Assembly (NCBI RefSeq): GCF_037975245.1 | Contig: NC_092561.1 | Coordinates: 782,501 to 846,500, forward strand | DNA from: Apostichopus japonicus | Lineage: Eukaryota; Echinodermata; Holothuroidea; Aspidochirotida; Stichopodidae | Reading direction: 5' to 3' | Length of the DNA stretch: 64,000 nucleotides | Shown: piece after piece, positions 11,671 through 23,013 of the stretch | How the letters are laid out: each line of letters opens with the position of its first letter | Numbering within the stretch: the first letter of the stretch is position 1 | Notes under the pieces: model-generated | The model's input: only the letters and a program-made list of their open reading frames with translations | Told to the model about the DNA's origin: nothing | Database searches by the model: none | Program-made: the position numbers and the translations under genes

Positions 11671-12340
11671 CAGGGCGGCGATTTGTTTCAAATATTGGGG
11701 GGACATTTGCTTGGGTGCAGGCGCGTAGTAACTTCATCCCCAAAATTGTTCGCGCGCTTCGTGATATTTTGTATATATACCAAATTTCATTACGGATGCG
11801 GTCCGTCTCATGGGGCGCAGATCAGTCTTGGATAATGATGGGGACGCGTATCTGTTACTGATACTATCTAAGCGGAGCGCGACCATTTTTTTTTGTGGCA
11901 AATTTACCTCCCAGATCGCCGGAAATAACACTTCCCAGACCCAATAATGCTCCAAAACCTCCTTTAATTTGAGATCTCATGGCTTAGAAATTTAAGTTGG
12001 GGGAGACATATGGGCGTCTGCAGAAAAAAAGGGGGAAATAATCCAAGTAGACTTTTGTATACGATGGGTCTGGGGTCCTCTCCCAGAAAACAATTATAGA
12101 CTGCCGCAAATGCGATTTCCTTCCAAAATTTAACTACTGTGGATAAATGTTACAAAGTGAGAACTGCTGCATGTCATTGCGCAATGCTGGATCAAACTGC
12201 GCCAAAGTTCAATACAGGGAAATTTGCAATGCAGCGTTTGGTCTAGACAAATTGGTGGGGACACGGTATATAATGTCCCCACCACTGAAAAAGTTGGTGG
12301 GGACACGTCCCGCTGTCCCCACCAAGATCTGCGCCCATGG
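11671..12340. mobile_element. Degenerate hAT-like MITE, same family core in reverse
   Basis: The left edge CAGGGCGGCGATTTG and right edge (inverse of CCATGGGCGCAGATC) are imperfect inverted repeats. The inner part near 11870-11940 is the reverse complement of the core seen in the 10687-10998 MITE. Flanking 8-mers match only partly. GGTGGGGACA is repeated near the right end. Boundaries are approximate. Confidence 0.4.
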
Positions 12341-13600
12341 TCCGTCTAGCTAATTCATTTCGAAAATAAGTAAAAACTACTAAAAACTACTAAGAAATTG
12401 AAATTGTTTAAATTTATTTATTTACAACATTGAAGTAACTTGAGAAACGAAAACTGAGCAATTATAACCAAACACGAAAAGTGCAACGATTATTTTTGAC
12501 TAATACGGGAATTCGAAGAAGACATAATACAAATAAAAAAATTGTAAAAAATTATTCCAACATCAACATGGCATCACAGCAACTCCGTATAATTGAAAGA
12601 CACGCTCAGTAGGTGGGACAAGCAAGAAGAAATGGCACATGTGCACGTGGATCGTTCTGTCAATTGGGCGTTAATCTTGGGGCGTTCGAGTGTTAATCTA
12701 TAAAGAATGTCAAGTTCTATTGTTCTTTACCAAGGCTATTCGTCTGAAGGTGGTTGAACGGTTTTGCATTGCATCGTGTGTTGCGTTGTTTAAAAAGTAA
12801 GTATGCAGTTTACACTATGTAAATTTCTTGTGTGGAAGCTCTTAGATTTTGGCCTAGATTTTCCCGTTACTTTTTTTATATTTTTTTATCAGGCTATTTT
12901 GTATTTTATAATTTGGCTTTAAAACAAAAACAGTTCATAAATTATCCCTGTTTATATTATTAAATTATTGCAGCTAGTTTAGTGGTAACAGCTATGATAA
13001 CGTTTCATAAAGTAATGATTTTCGAGTGCGGGGCGGTATGAACATGTTCCAAATATTTACATGCAAAAGAGTGAATACTGCATGGAGACTGAGTTGGGGA
13101 TGGATGGTGGTGGGGAGGGGTGGGTGGGAAGAGGTGGGTCCGGGGAAAAGATGCTGCCCTGTTACTTTGGAATGCTCTTACGAATACTGTTTGGTCGATC
13201 GAAGTAAAAACGAGAACCAAATAAACAAAGAACTTGTACAATAACACGGGAAATCATGTAGAGTGGTTGAGGTTTGGATCAAAACATGACAGAATGGTGT
13301 CAGTTGGTATTATTTCTTCCGGTCGGGTCACGTTTACGGGTGAGTTCTTATTTTTAGTGGTTGACGGTGTTGTGAAGGTGGGTGGGGGTGGGCCGGCGAT
13401 CTTCTCTACAACAATTCACTTTTCATATCATTGGACTTGCAGTTCGCTGCATGCGTGCCCAACGGTGCCCCCTTTTTACTTTGTTGTGTTCACCCGTTGT
13501 GTACTTAACGTATGTTTATTGTATGTACTTTTCCTTAATTCTTACTTCAAGCTTGTTCTCTCCATTTTTTCTGTTTATCTATCCATCACTTCTCCTAGAA
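12341..13600. other. Non-coding stretch upstream of the second P450 exon
   Basis: AT-rich DNA, then a G-rich patch near 13090-13145. It would include the promoter of the truncated P450, but I recognise no defined element. Confidence 0.5.
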
Positions 13601-13721
13601 ATGGAAGCGTTTGGCTCTTACATCCCAGTTTTCCTTGTTGTTGTAATAATTTGGTTATTCATAAGAACCAATCGTCGACGTTGTACTCTGCCAGGACCGA
13701 AAGGGTGGCCATTGCTTGGCA
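13601..13721 (+). pseudogene. First-exon fragment of a second CYP2-type P450
   Basis: ATG at 13601 opens MEAFGSYIPVFLVVVIIWLF, a membrane anchor, followed by basic residues RTNRRR and the hinge CTLPGPKGWPLLG. This matches the start of the complete P450 (CTIPGPKGWPFIG) in layout and spacing. Coding similarity stops abruptly at 13721, where a hAT-like end (CAGGGCCGGATTTA) begins. No further P450 exons of this copy are visible in the rest of the window, including beyond the matching transposon end at 21773. I read it as a tandem paralogue reduced to a first-exon remnant. Confidence 0.8.
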
Positions 13722-16429
13722 CAGGGCCGGATTTAGACAAGTGGAGGCCCGTGGGCAACCTTCAGTGGTGGAGGCCCCCCCTCCAGTGATCGCCGTCCTG
13801 GGGGAGGTGTGTAAGGGGAGGGGTATTGGATTTTTTTCCAATAATTAAGGGTTCTTGGATGCGAAATGCACTGTAAAAAAAAAAGGGTCAGGTTACCCCA
13901 AAAAGTGGGTGCAACCAGGCTACCACCAGTTTTTGGGGTAACCAGGTTTCCGCACCCGAAGGGAAACCTTGACGTTTCCTTCAAACTTGGGGTTTTCGTC
14001 AAAATTAGATTTCCTCAAGTTAAGTAGTATTGTTTCCTTCGGTATTGGGGAAACCTAACATTTCGTCACATCCAAGGGTTTTTTGCTTTCCTCAAGTTTA
14101 GGGGTAACGTATCCTAAAACCAGAGGTTTCCCGGCTTGGGGGGTAACATACATTCCTTAAAAAGCTGGGGACTATTACACCAGTATCTGAGGTAACTAAA
14201 GGTTTCCTCACTTTCTGGTGGTAGCAAAAGTTGCAACCGAGGAAGTGGTGTAACCTACAGGTTACACCAAAATCTGGGGTAAACTACACCAGGATGTACT
14301 ATCCCAGTGTTGCTGAATAAGTAACAAAGAGTATATTTTCAAAAAACAACTATTTATTGTTACAACTTCAAAGAACGATTTAAACAAGCTTTGATAAAAA
14401 GAAAAACAGTAGGATTACTATAACAAAATAATAAGTATATATGTTTAATAAATACACATGTAATACATACCCCCCCCCCCTTCCACCCCCTTATTTCAAT
14501 TTGTCGTTCTTAAATATATAGTGGGTTAGGCCTTGAGCATGAAATGTTAGGAACTTATAGTCGAAATATTAATAATATGCAAGTGAAATATTACATGTTA
14601 CTACCTGATCAAGATATGTGAAAGAGAATGTAACTTTTAACTAGTCACCAGTTAGAGAAGAGCAATAACAATATCATACATTTAATATTTTGATGACCTC
14701 AACCAATGGGACCATGTGCTAGGAATAAAAATCACAAATAGCCATGGGCATATGCTGTACTGTGTAAATCCCTTACACATGCATGTGTGTATTCCTTTTA
14801 AAGACCATTTAAAGATTATAAATAGACTGTGGTTTCGGAGTGTGCGCCTGTCCCCTACCCCCCTCCTCTACATTAAATACTAAATTTGACAGGAGTTACT
14901 TGTAATGTAATAAATTGATACAAATAATGAACTTGTAATTAACCCCCCCCCCCCTGACCAACATGAATTAAAATTATTTATTACATTATTTTGAAAGATC
15001 CATTTTTCTCGCCCACAAGAGAATTTTACATCCCGGGGTGGATAATTCTGTATATGACCTAAAGTGCCATACAATACATCAATTAAGCTGACCAGTTAAG
15101 TCAATTTCTGGTAGACTTGCTGTGAAAGATTAGGATCTTTATTATGAACAATCAAGTTGTCAATAGTTAGTAAAATGTAAAAACAGGTTGAATAATAACT
15201 GATTAAGAATTTAACAAAGTTTCTGATTTGCAGCAAAAGTTGTCTTGTTACAACAAAAGTAGTCCTAAGTTTTTATTTATATTTAATCATCACTTTGCCT
15301 CCCAATATTTCGTCCTATTACATGCAAGACCATTTTTTCAATATATGTTTATAGTGGCACATTGCATTTTTCTTAGAACCTCGTCTTGTCAGGAAAACGT
15401 GATAATTTTGCATATTTCCAAAAATGTTTAATTTAATCACTCACATTAAATGTCTGGTAAGCACAATCACACAAAACGCTGTAAGATTGTGACATAATCC
15501 GGGCCGTAACATGTAAAAGGTTGGAACAGCAAGTTTGTTTTGCATGTTATTTATGCAATTAATCCTTAAAATTGGGTAAAACTGCCAGAGTAAGAAATGA
15601 ATATATTCTACTATAAGCTATCAGATGATGGTCTGTTATAAATTAGTTGCAAAATTGCCAAAACGCAATGTGCCACAAGTATAGTGATAAATCTTTGTCA
15701 AGTAAAATGTAAATACGTAACACAACTAATTAGGTTTAGGAAAACTGATGAGGAAAATAACATTCTGATTTGCTTAAACCATTATCTTGCTGTAGGCGAC
15801 ATGTTTTTTAAACGCTATATCAATGTCGAATGAGTGCCCCCCATTTGCATTCCTAGCTTAAATTCTAGATTATAGTAGCGGTAGGCTAGAACGACTGTTT
15901 TTTCCCCTTTTGGTCGAACCCACGTGGCTGCTCCTGCAGAGCTCTATTGAAGCCAACATGGAGCCTGCCCTCTAACAAAATTCAGCATGATTAGGGTTAA
16001 TCATGGATTCGATAGATATGACATTATACGTATACTCAGGCACATACATGTACAGAATCTGCCATAGATTTGATTTACCTATGGCAACAAATGATAAGGA
16101 TTGATAAAGCTTTTTTATACCAACGACGTGCATGCAAACATTTATCAATTTAAATAAAGCCGTCCCAATCAATATAAACTGAACGATTAAAAATGAATAT
16201 CACAGGTCACCAGAATACTTATTGTAATGTGCATACAAAACTCATTTGTCACATTAATAAATCTCCACTCTATACTGTAGAATTGTTTAGGAATCATGCT
16301 GATTTATTGAAAAGTATTTTGTGATGTTATTTGGATAGGAAGACAGTCAGTCAACAACCAGGAGGCTATAGCACATGTCATTTGATACTAAGTTTGCATT
16401 GAGACGTACAGTATCACACAAGAAAGATG

Positions 16430-16735
16430 CTGCTACAGTATAGTACAGTAGTAAGGTAGCACACAAGAACTCCAGTCATGATGAAAGACTAACACTAATC
16501 TTTTATCTTCTCATCAAATGTCCTTACTCTCCATGGGGTCTTCAGTTTGTCACTCAGTTTCATGCAGAATTTCTGAATTGCTGCGACAGTATAGTACGAC
16601 AGTACAGTAGCACACAAGTACTCCAGTCATGATAAAGAAAGACCAACTCACTCTCTAATCTTTTCAACAAATGTCCTTACTCTCCTTGGGGTCTTCAGTT
16701 TGTCACTCAATTTCATACAGAATTTCTGAATGAAG
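16430..16735. repeat. Tandem duplication of the SAMD3-like gene 3' end
   Basis: Sequence at about 16430-16575 repeats that at about 16600-16735. Both contain the coding tail (the inverse of the final helix and stop region) and 3' flank with CACACAAG.ACTCCAGTCATGA. The downstream copy is an untranslated, diverged duplicate. Confidence 0.8.
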
Positions 16736-17712
16736 GTGTATGTTTCAAGCGTAGTCGTGGTGTAGTGAATGTTGCAGGCGTACAGGAGTCCGAACAAAGA
16801 GCTGGCCGCAGAAATAATATTTGCAGTGTCAAATACAATGTGTTTTTCAACAACGATATAACAGCACTTTGGCTTCATTACGTCCCCAATAACTGCAACA
16901 AATGGATCCGCATTTTCTGCTGCGTCCACAACACAATCTCGAGATGTCTCTTCCTGCGAATAGAAAAGCAAAACCACAAGTTATAAACACTCAGTGAGTT
17001 TGTTTATCAGAGCTGGGGATAGGAAAATGTTAGCAGGATTTTTGTTGTTTTTTATTGATTTTTCTTTTTTAGGTGGTTCACCGGCTTCATCCCCCCCCCC
17101 TCTCCCCCCTTCAAATTTTCTGGCAGAAACGTTGCCTAAGATACTATTTTGAATGTTTTGTCCTTAGATTGTAACAAGCCAACATGAGTGCGTTAGTTCC
17201 TTGCAACTTCTCAACAAGTCTAGAAATTAGAGATTGCAATGATTTTGTTGATCACTTACCTCGTAGAGTTTGAAGAAACTCTCGTTTCCGAAGACAACTG
17301 GAAGGACTAAAAGTGCAGCAACAGTCTTGTCCTCAATTTGCAGGTGCTTCATCACTATTGGCAAAAGTTGTGGCTTTAGTTTTACTTCTGATAAGATTTT
17401 ACTTGCAGCCTTGCTTAAAGAGCTTTCAAAGGTTTTGTGAAGTTCTGTATCTGTTAGACGTTTGAATTCATTGCCAATTTCGCATGGCGAAAACAATGCA
17501 GGGTAATTCTCTTGAACTTCAATAATAAGTGGTTTGGAGTTAATTAATTTACGCCTTTGAGCATAAGTTATTTCCATTCGTTCTTTGATTAGATCAACGT
17601 TTGGAGTGTTTTTTTTAAATTCCTTCTTCATAACCTCTGTATGTTCTTTAAGGGTTTTGTCGTCTTCTCCATCAGGAATGATTGGACTCCAGTTGACTTC
17701 TCCTCGTTTTGC
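16648..17712 (-). CDS. SAMD3-like protein, C-terminal two exons (partial)
   Basis: Exon 17712-17260 (151 codons, phase 0 at both ends, acceptor ATGATCAG and donor GTAAGT) and exon 16953-16648 (101 codons plus stop) join in phase. They give about 252 residues starting AKRGEVNWSPIIPDGEDD. Blocks match the large family annotated as sterile alpha motif domain-containing protein 3-like in fish and invertebrates: an ERMEITYAQRRKLI helix, YPALFSPCEIGNEFKRLT, and the C-terminal SLFGLLYACNIHY block before the last helix. Upstream exons (N-terminal and WP-rich middle domains) are not recognisable. A possible short first exon MYKKLARK with a good donor lies at 19829-19803 minus. The function is unknown to me. 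The gene sits inside a TIR element, so it may be transposon-borne. It is probably incomplete. Confidence 0.6.
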
Positions 17713-18319
17713 CTGATCATACAAAAAGTGAAAACAAAAGGTTTTGAGATATTTGGTAATACTGGACATTGTACTCACTACCATATGGCATAAAACTAAG
17801 CTGCCAACACTGTTGAGCTACTGGGTCAGTGAATAACTGGGTCAGTTTTGACAGAGGATAACAAATGAATCTGAAAGAGAATGCAAATATATCCAGAAAA
17901 CCAAGGTTTTGTGATTTACTTGCCTCTTTGAAGTGCATAGTTTCAGTCTGGTATGACCATTAATTTATTACTTGTTTCATGCTGCCACATCTAACTAGGC
18001 AGAAAACACTGCATTGTTAACTCAGTACCAGGTTTCAGTGTTTGGCACCTGTTGACTTGCTAAAAATATATCCCAATACAGACCTAAATCAGACATACAG
18101 TATGGTTGCCAAGTTTGATATTGACATTTGAAGAATTAAGCTATTATGTAATAATTTTTCTTTAATTTAGGAACCAACATCGTGGCATATTTGTGTGTTC
18201 AAACATTGATCACATATTGGTGTTAAAACAGTACTAATACAGCTAGTGTGTATTTCCCATATAGTGGTTGAATACTGCAATGTAAATTTAGTTCTAGTTC
18301 CAGAACATGACCAACCCCA

Positions 18320-18680
18320 GATCTCATGTACTTGAATCAATTTATAATTTATGCCTTAATGAAAGTGTTCAATAATTTCACATTAAATAGTAGCAGTCGG
18401 AAAATCCAAAAGATTTCAGTTACTTTTACATATTTTCCACATTTTAATATTAGTGTGAAATCCTTAAAGGTCTTTTCAAGAAAACAGAATTTTCCCAAAA
18501 AGATCTCATGTACTTCAATGAATTTATAATTTATGCCTTAATTAAAGTGTTCAATAATTTCACATTAAATAGCAGCAGTCAGAAAATCCAAAAGATTTCA
18601 GTTATTTTTACATATTTACCACATTTTAATTAGTGTGAAATCCTTAAAGGTCTTTTCAAGAAAACAGAATTTTCCCCCAA
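18320..18680. repeat. Tandem duplication of a 182-bp unit
   Basis: A unit starting GATCTCATGTACTT at 18320 recurs at 18502 with about 95% identity by eye (GTGTTCAATAATTTCACATT and later blocks shared). It is non-coding and lies inside the 13869-20175 element. Confidence 0.9.
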
Positions 18681-20779
18681 AAAATTCAGTTCCATTTTTG
18701 AATGTATGTATTTTACCAGTATTCAATAAAAATCAAAATGGCTAAAATATTGGTCTTTATCATCAGCAACAAATGTGAAAAATATAGTGGAATACATAAA
18801 TCACATAAATGTATAAGGTTTGTTCAATTAATTGTTATTTATTAATTAGCGGTCAGGTTCTGGGTGGCGGTCAAGTTCTGGGTACTCTACCCTAGGCCTA
18901 TCATGCTTTTTCTGGGCTAAAAATGAATTTGGCCTGACTCAGTTATGCATACCTGTCTCCAGATTAACCTTGAAAACATCAAATTAGATATTCATTAAAT
19001 TATAGGCCTTTCACATGGTTAAGGCTAGGGTGAGCCATGAATTTTTCCAAACAAAAGTTAAAGCTATGACTAACACTTAACAGTTAGGCTATTACAATTT
19101 TGTCGTTTTTGGAGAAAAAAAACTGACGGCCTCCAAAAAGGAAGCAAGCGGAGACGCTAAACAATTAAAAAAATTATTTGGCCTTACAATGCCTAACTTA
19201 GGCCTAGCAGCCTAGTCTTTCCATGTTTGATAAACCCTAACAAATTACACACAACCTGAAGAATGTGATATCTCCAACATTATCATTATCAATTACTAGT
19301 ATTTAGGCTAGGCTGGCCTAGTTTGCTAGCCTAATGTTGACATTAATACTCCCGAGTATTATTACTCATAGGCCTAGGCTAATACTATAGTTGGCCTAAT
19401 TAGCCTAGGCCAAGGCCCACATTCCTTAGTTGACCACAAAGTCAATGAGTTGGCCTAGGCTCGGCACCATGTTTTTTTTAAATTTTTAGCCTGATTTGAG
19501 AATGCAGGTCTGTCTTTACAATTAGGCTAGGCCTAAGCTAACTCAGGCTATGCTAGTAGCAATTATCACTAGCCTTAGTTAGCTTAGGCATAGCCTGGCT
19601 AGCCTAACGTTGACATGAATAATTTAGTCGATTTGCAATTGATCGCATCTCTCAGTGGCAAGTTTGTGATAATGCGGCTTGCTAAACAAGATATAACACA
19701 ACCAGTGTATGACACCACATTTCAATGTGTTGACAGTTTAGAATTTTAACTACGATTTCATTTTTTAGGGTAAATTATTAAGATTCAAATGATCTTACCT
19801 TTTCGTGCGAGCTTCTTGTACATCGTCACGTCTATAGTCTACGTACGTTTCGGTACGGTATACGTACGTACGTATGTATGACTTCAACGTGCAGTCTGTT
19901 CATTCCCCCGCGCGCAAAGCAAGAAATATTAACAAGGGGCGGAGCTAGTGTTATGTTAGAAGCCGTGTCATTGCTCGAGAATCGTTGTCGTGATGACGTT
20001 TCGTGCAGAGTATATAAGAATCACCATCATTGGACCTCTCGGTTTCCCTTCATTTGGGTCATCGACAGAAGATATTACCTTAACGCTCTTTCTGGTGTAA
20101 CACCAAAGTAACCCACACCGGGAAACCAGAATTCCTCACATTTTGGGTGTAAGGTTTCCCATTTTTTTTACAGTGTGGTGCAGTATTTTGTGATTTCTGA
20201 AGTAAATTTTGTGATTTCTGAAGAATTTTCATTACGGTATGTAGGCCTGTTTGCCTGCAAAATTTTCAGTACAAGTAAAAAGGTTGCTACAACCTCTCTC
20301 ACTCTCTGGAAACTGCAAAATGTTTTCAAAATCAAGGTTAGGGTTAGAATATCAGGTCAGGGTCCATTATAAGGGGATATGGAGCATTTTCTTTCATAAT
20401 CCGACGTCAAAAATGACTAAAGTTATCTAGAAATTGGGTTCTGGAGAAAGGGGGTGTTGTCCCATTTCCAAGAATTTGATCGGCCTACATATGCTAATTA
20501 TCCCGGACAACCGAAAAAAACTCAAACCCAGGGCCTAAACTTGCTTTTAGCTGGACTGGACTAACATGATTCATGACGAACATGTTAATGCCAATTGCCA
20601 ACTGCCCAGACGCGCACGGGCCTGTGTATGTGTGTGTAGAGGGGGTGAGAAGACAGTTGTTTCATCATTGCACATGAAAAGAATCAATTAGCAATACCTG
20701 TCTGAGATCTAGAGGGAGGTGATGACAGGCGCACTGTCAGGGTGTACTGAAATGTCTCAACCAAAACCATTAACCTAGT

Positions 20780-21427
20780 CAAGGGCGGCGGAAGCACTTT
20801 TAATCTGGGGGGGGGGGGGCACCGACATCAAAGGGCACTTTGCAGAAATTCGATTGGACTGATGCTGCCTTATATTTAGTACCCTTTATAACTCTTATTG
20901 TATTATCTTATTTGCGTATACACATCACTCCATCAACGCCCCCCCCCCCTCTCAAGGAAAATATGCATACTACCACTGCAATATCCAGTGTGCAAATTGG
21001 GAAACAAGGAACAAGTCTTCTTTTGATCGACAAAATGAGGTGAAATCATGCTAGTTGCACGTGGGAATCTTCCGAATTAGAGTTTATTTCTTGTTAATAC
21101 CTTAACAAATTTTTCCATTTGAAATAGCTTTGAGTTTGACCCACAGAAATTCATTAAAGGTCAGGGGCGTAGCCAGGAACCGCAAGGTTGTATACACGAC
21201 TATCTGAGCGGAGCGCCACCATCGGTTGGCGCGGAGCGTACAAGAAAATTTTTGGTTTTACAAAACCCTCAGATGGTCGGAAACGGCCCTTCCCGAGTGG
21301 TCATTTTGGTTCCCTGGCCTCTTGCTTACTTGAGACACCTCAATTTTTATGTAGAAAAAGGGCACATTTTTAACCTGAGGAAAAGTGGGGGGGGGGGCAC
21401 GTGCCCCCCCCGGTTCCATGGCCCTTG
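20780..21427. mobile_element. hAT-type MITE with perfect 8-bp target duplication
   Basis: 648 bp from CAAGGGCGGCGGAAGC to the inverse of CAAGGGCCATGGAACC. Flanked by AACCTAGT at 20772-20779 and 21428-21435. A second MITE end (CAGGGGCGTAGCCAGG) begins inside at 21162, with the shared family core in reverse after it, so the element is composite. A related, reversed copy lies at about 35650-36009. Confidence 0.88.
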
Positions 21428-22113
21428 AACCTAGTTTTAAAGAAAATAGACGCTGAGATTGATGACTTTGGATATTAGGCCAATCATGTTTGTCTGCCGA
21501 CGTGTGATTTGCAATAACGGGAAAACAACCACTTAGCTGTTTCTACCATTCACAAAGAGATACAATTAAAATTGAATATGACTTCAAGCGTATGCATGGT
21601 GTAAGCCGCGCGCAATATGATTTTGATTGATGATATTTGTCAGCCTACATTTAATTTGTTTTCTTCAAATTTCCCCTTATATATATATTTTTTTTCATGA
21701 AGTATGTGGAGGCCCCTTGTTGTGGAGGCCCGTGGGCAGCTGCCCACGTTGCCCATTGGTAAATCCGGCCCTGCTACTGTATGTTATAACCTCAGATATA
21801 TAATAATAATAATAAGAATATAACCAGACCTATTTCCCTTGCAAGAGCGTACGTATTTGACCCTTTCCACGATTGGAATTGAGTGGCGTCTTTTATAAGG
21901 CCATCTTTATGATATATCAAACGTTAGATTTGTGTCATGCTTACATAATATAGGTAAGCTAAAACAGCTAACAAAGTTAATCCATTGCATTTTTGACTTC
22001 CCACCAGGATTTGATGTGTGAATGTTGGGGAGAACCCAGGGGGAGGGGGAACCCTGGGGTCTAATGGGATCGAAGGGGGTGACCCTCTTCTGGATTTTAT
22101 AAGCTCATAGATT

Positions 22114-23005
22114 CATAGGCGTACGAGGCGGGGCAGACTGCCCCCAAATTTCCAGAGGACAAGAAATTCGGGCAAAAGTCCTGAAAAATTCGGACAGCCT
22201 TAGAGGAGAAAAATATATATATATATATAAATATGCAGTAGCTTGACCGAATCTTTTTCAAATTTTTGTCCGACAATTCCATGGGGAGCGTTTTGTGTTA
22301 TTTGTTTTGTGACATTAATTTTAATATAGGCCTAATGATTTTCTTCATTTAGCATCATGATGCCCGAATATTTCCGTGTTAACACCACGCTTCTTTCACT
22401 ACCGCCCAAAATTAACTGTATACCTGGACATCCCCGACATGAGTGTATATTAGAAACATTTTATTTTTCATGGATGGTGGGGGGGGGGGGGAGGAAGTGC
22501 CTACAAGCCTAGAAGTACAGGTTTATCATATTCTTTGTTATTTTTTTATACTTTTTTGTGAGGCAAATTGCAGTCTCACCCGACCCAGCGACATTATCCC
22601 GCCTACGTGTCGTTGAACAATGTATGTGTTTTTTTGGAAGTATAGCTGAGTATTGTGTTAAAATAATAAATACGGTAGCTAAATAGGAGCTTAACAATAT
22701 ACTGTCCTCTTTTTCCCTTCAAAGTCATGTAACCATTTTGTCTTCTTTTAAATTACCAAATTTTTGGGGAAGTGTAAATTTCTAAAACGCGAGATTATAA
22801 AATAAAGAATGTTTAGATGCAACTTGCAAGGCATCAGAAGTGCCATTTCCGGCAATCTGAGAGGCATATTTTGCCAAAAAAATTCTTGTGCGCTACGCGC
22901 CAACTTACGGTGGCGCTCCGCTTAGATAGTGTCACGGGACTTTCGGGCAGAAAAGTTTCTGCCCCCCCCAAAAAAAAAAACCTGAAATGGTCCCGTACGC
23001 TTATG
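22114..23005. mobile_element. hAT-type MITE, 892 bp
   Basis: Starts CATAGGCGTACGAGG and ends with the inverse of CATAAGCGTACGGG. Target copies CATAGATT (22106-22113) and CATAGATG (23006-23013) match in 7 of 8 bases. The interior holds the core GAAGTGCCATTTCCGGCAAT and TGGCGCTCCGCTTAGATAGT, shared with 10687-10998 and 36010-36570. It has no coding capacity. Confidence 0.88.
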
Positions 23006-23013
23006 CATAGATG

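Larger units (their letters stand above)
13869..20175. mobile_element. 6.3-kb inverted-repeat element carrying a SAMD3-like gene
   Basis: The left end reads CACTGTAAAAAAAA, then GGG; the right end is the inverse, CACTGTAAAAAAAATGGG. Both subterminal regions (13880-14290 and 20080-20165) are full of related short motifs, such as GGTTACACCA, GGGGTAACC and GGTTTCC, pointing to one element with repeat-rich ends. Between them lie a minus-strand SAMD3-like gene remnant (16648-17712), two internal tandem duplications, and a GGCCTAGGC-rich stretch (about 19190-19560). No clear target duplication is seen; the flanks share only TG. I cannot name a transposon superfamily. No transposase was recognised. 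Confidence 0.6.
13722..21773. mobile_element. hAT-like element ends enclosing nested insertions
   Basis: CAGGGCCGGATTTA at 13722 and its inverse ending at 21773 face each other. Both are followed inward by GTGGAGGCCCGTGGGC-like sequence, so they look like two ends of one family. If they belong to one element, it was about 1.1 kb before receiving the 6.3-kb element (13869-20175) and a 648-bp MITE (20780-21427). The flanking 8-mers (GCTTGGCA left, CTACTGTA right) do not match, so the right flank may have been rearranged or the ends may come from two copies. Confidence 0.6.

Noticed and set aside
13234-13848. A 204-residue ORF overlapping the second P450 exon
   Set aside because: It is in a different frame from the P450 coding and crosses into the transposon end. 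Composition is not protein-like.
19803-19829. A definite first exon for the SAMD3-like gene
   Set aside because: The ATG, eight codons and a good donor are present, but no middle exons link it to 17712. It is kept only as a possibility in the gene entry.
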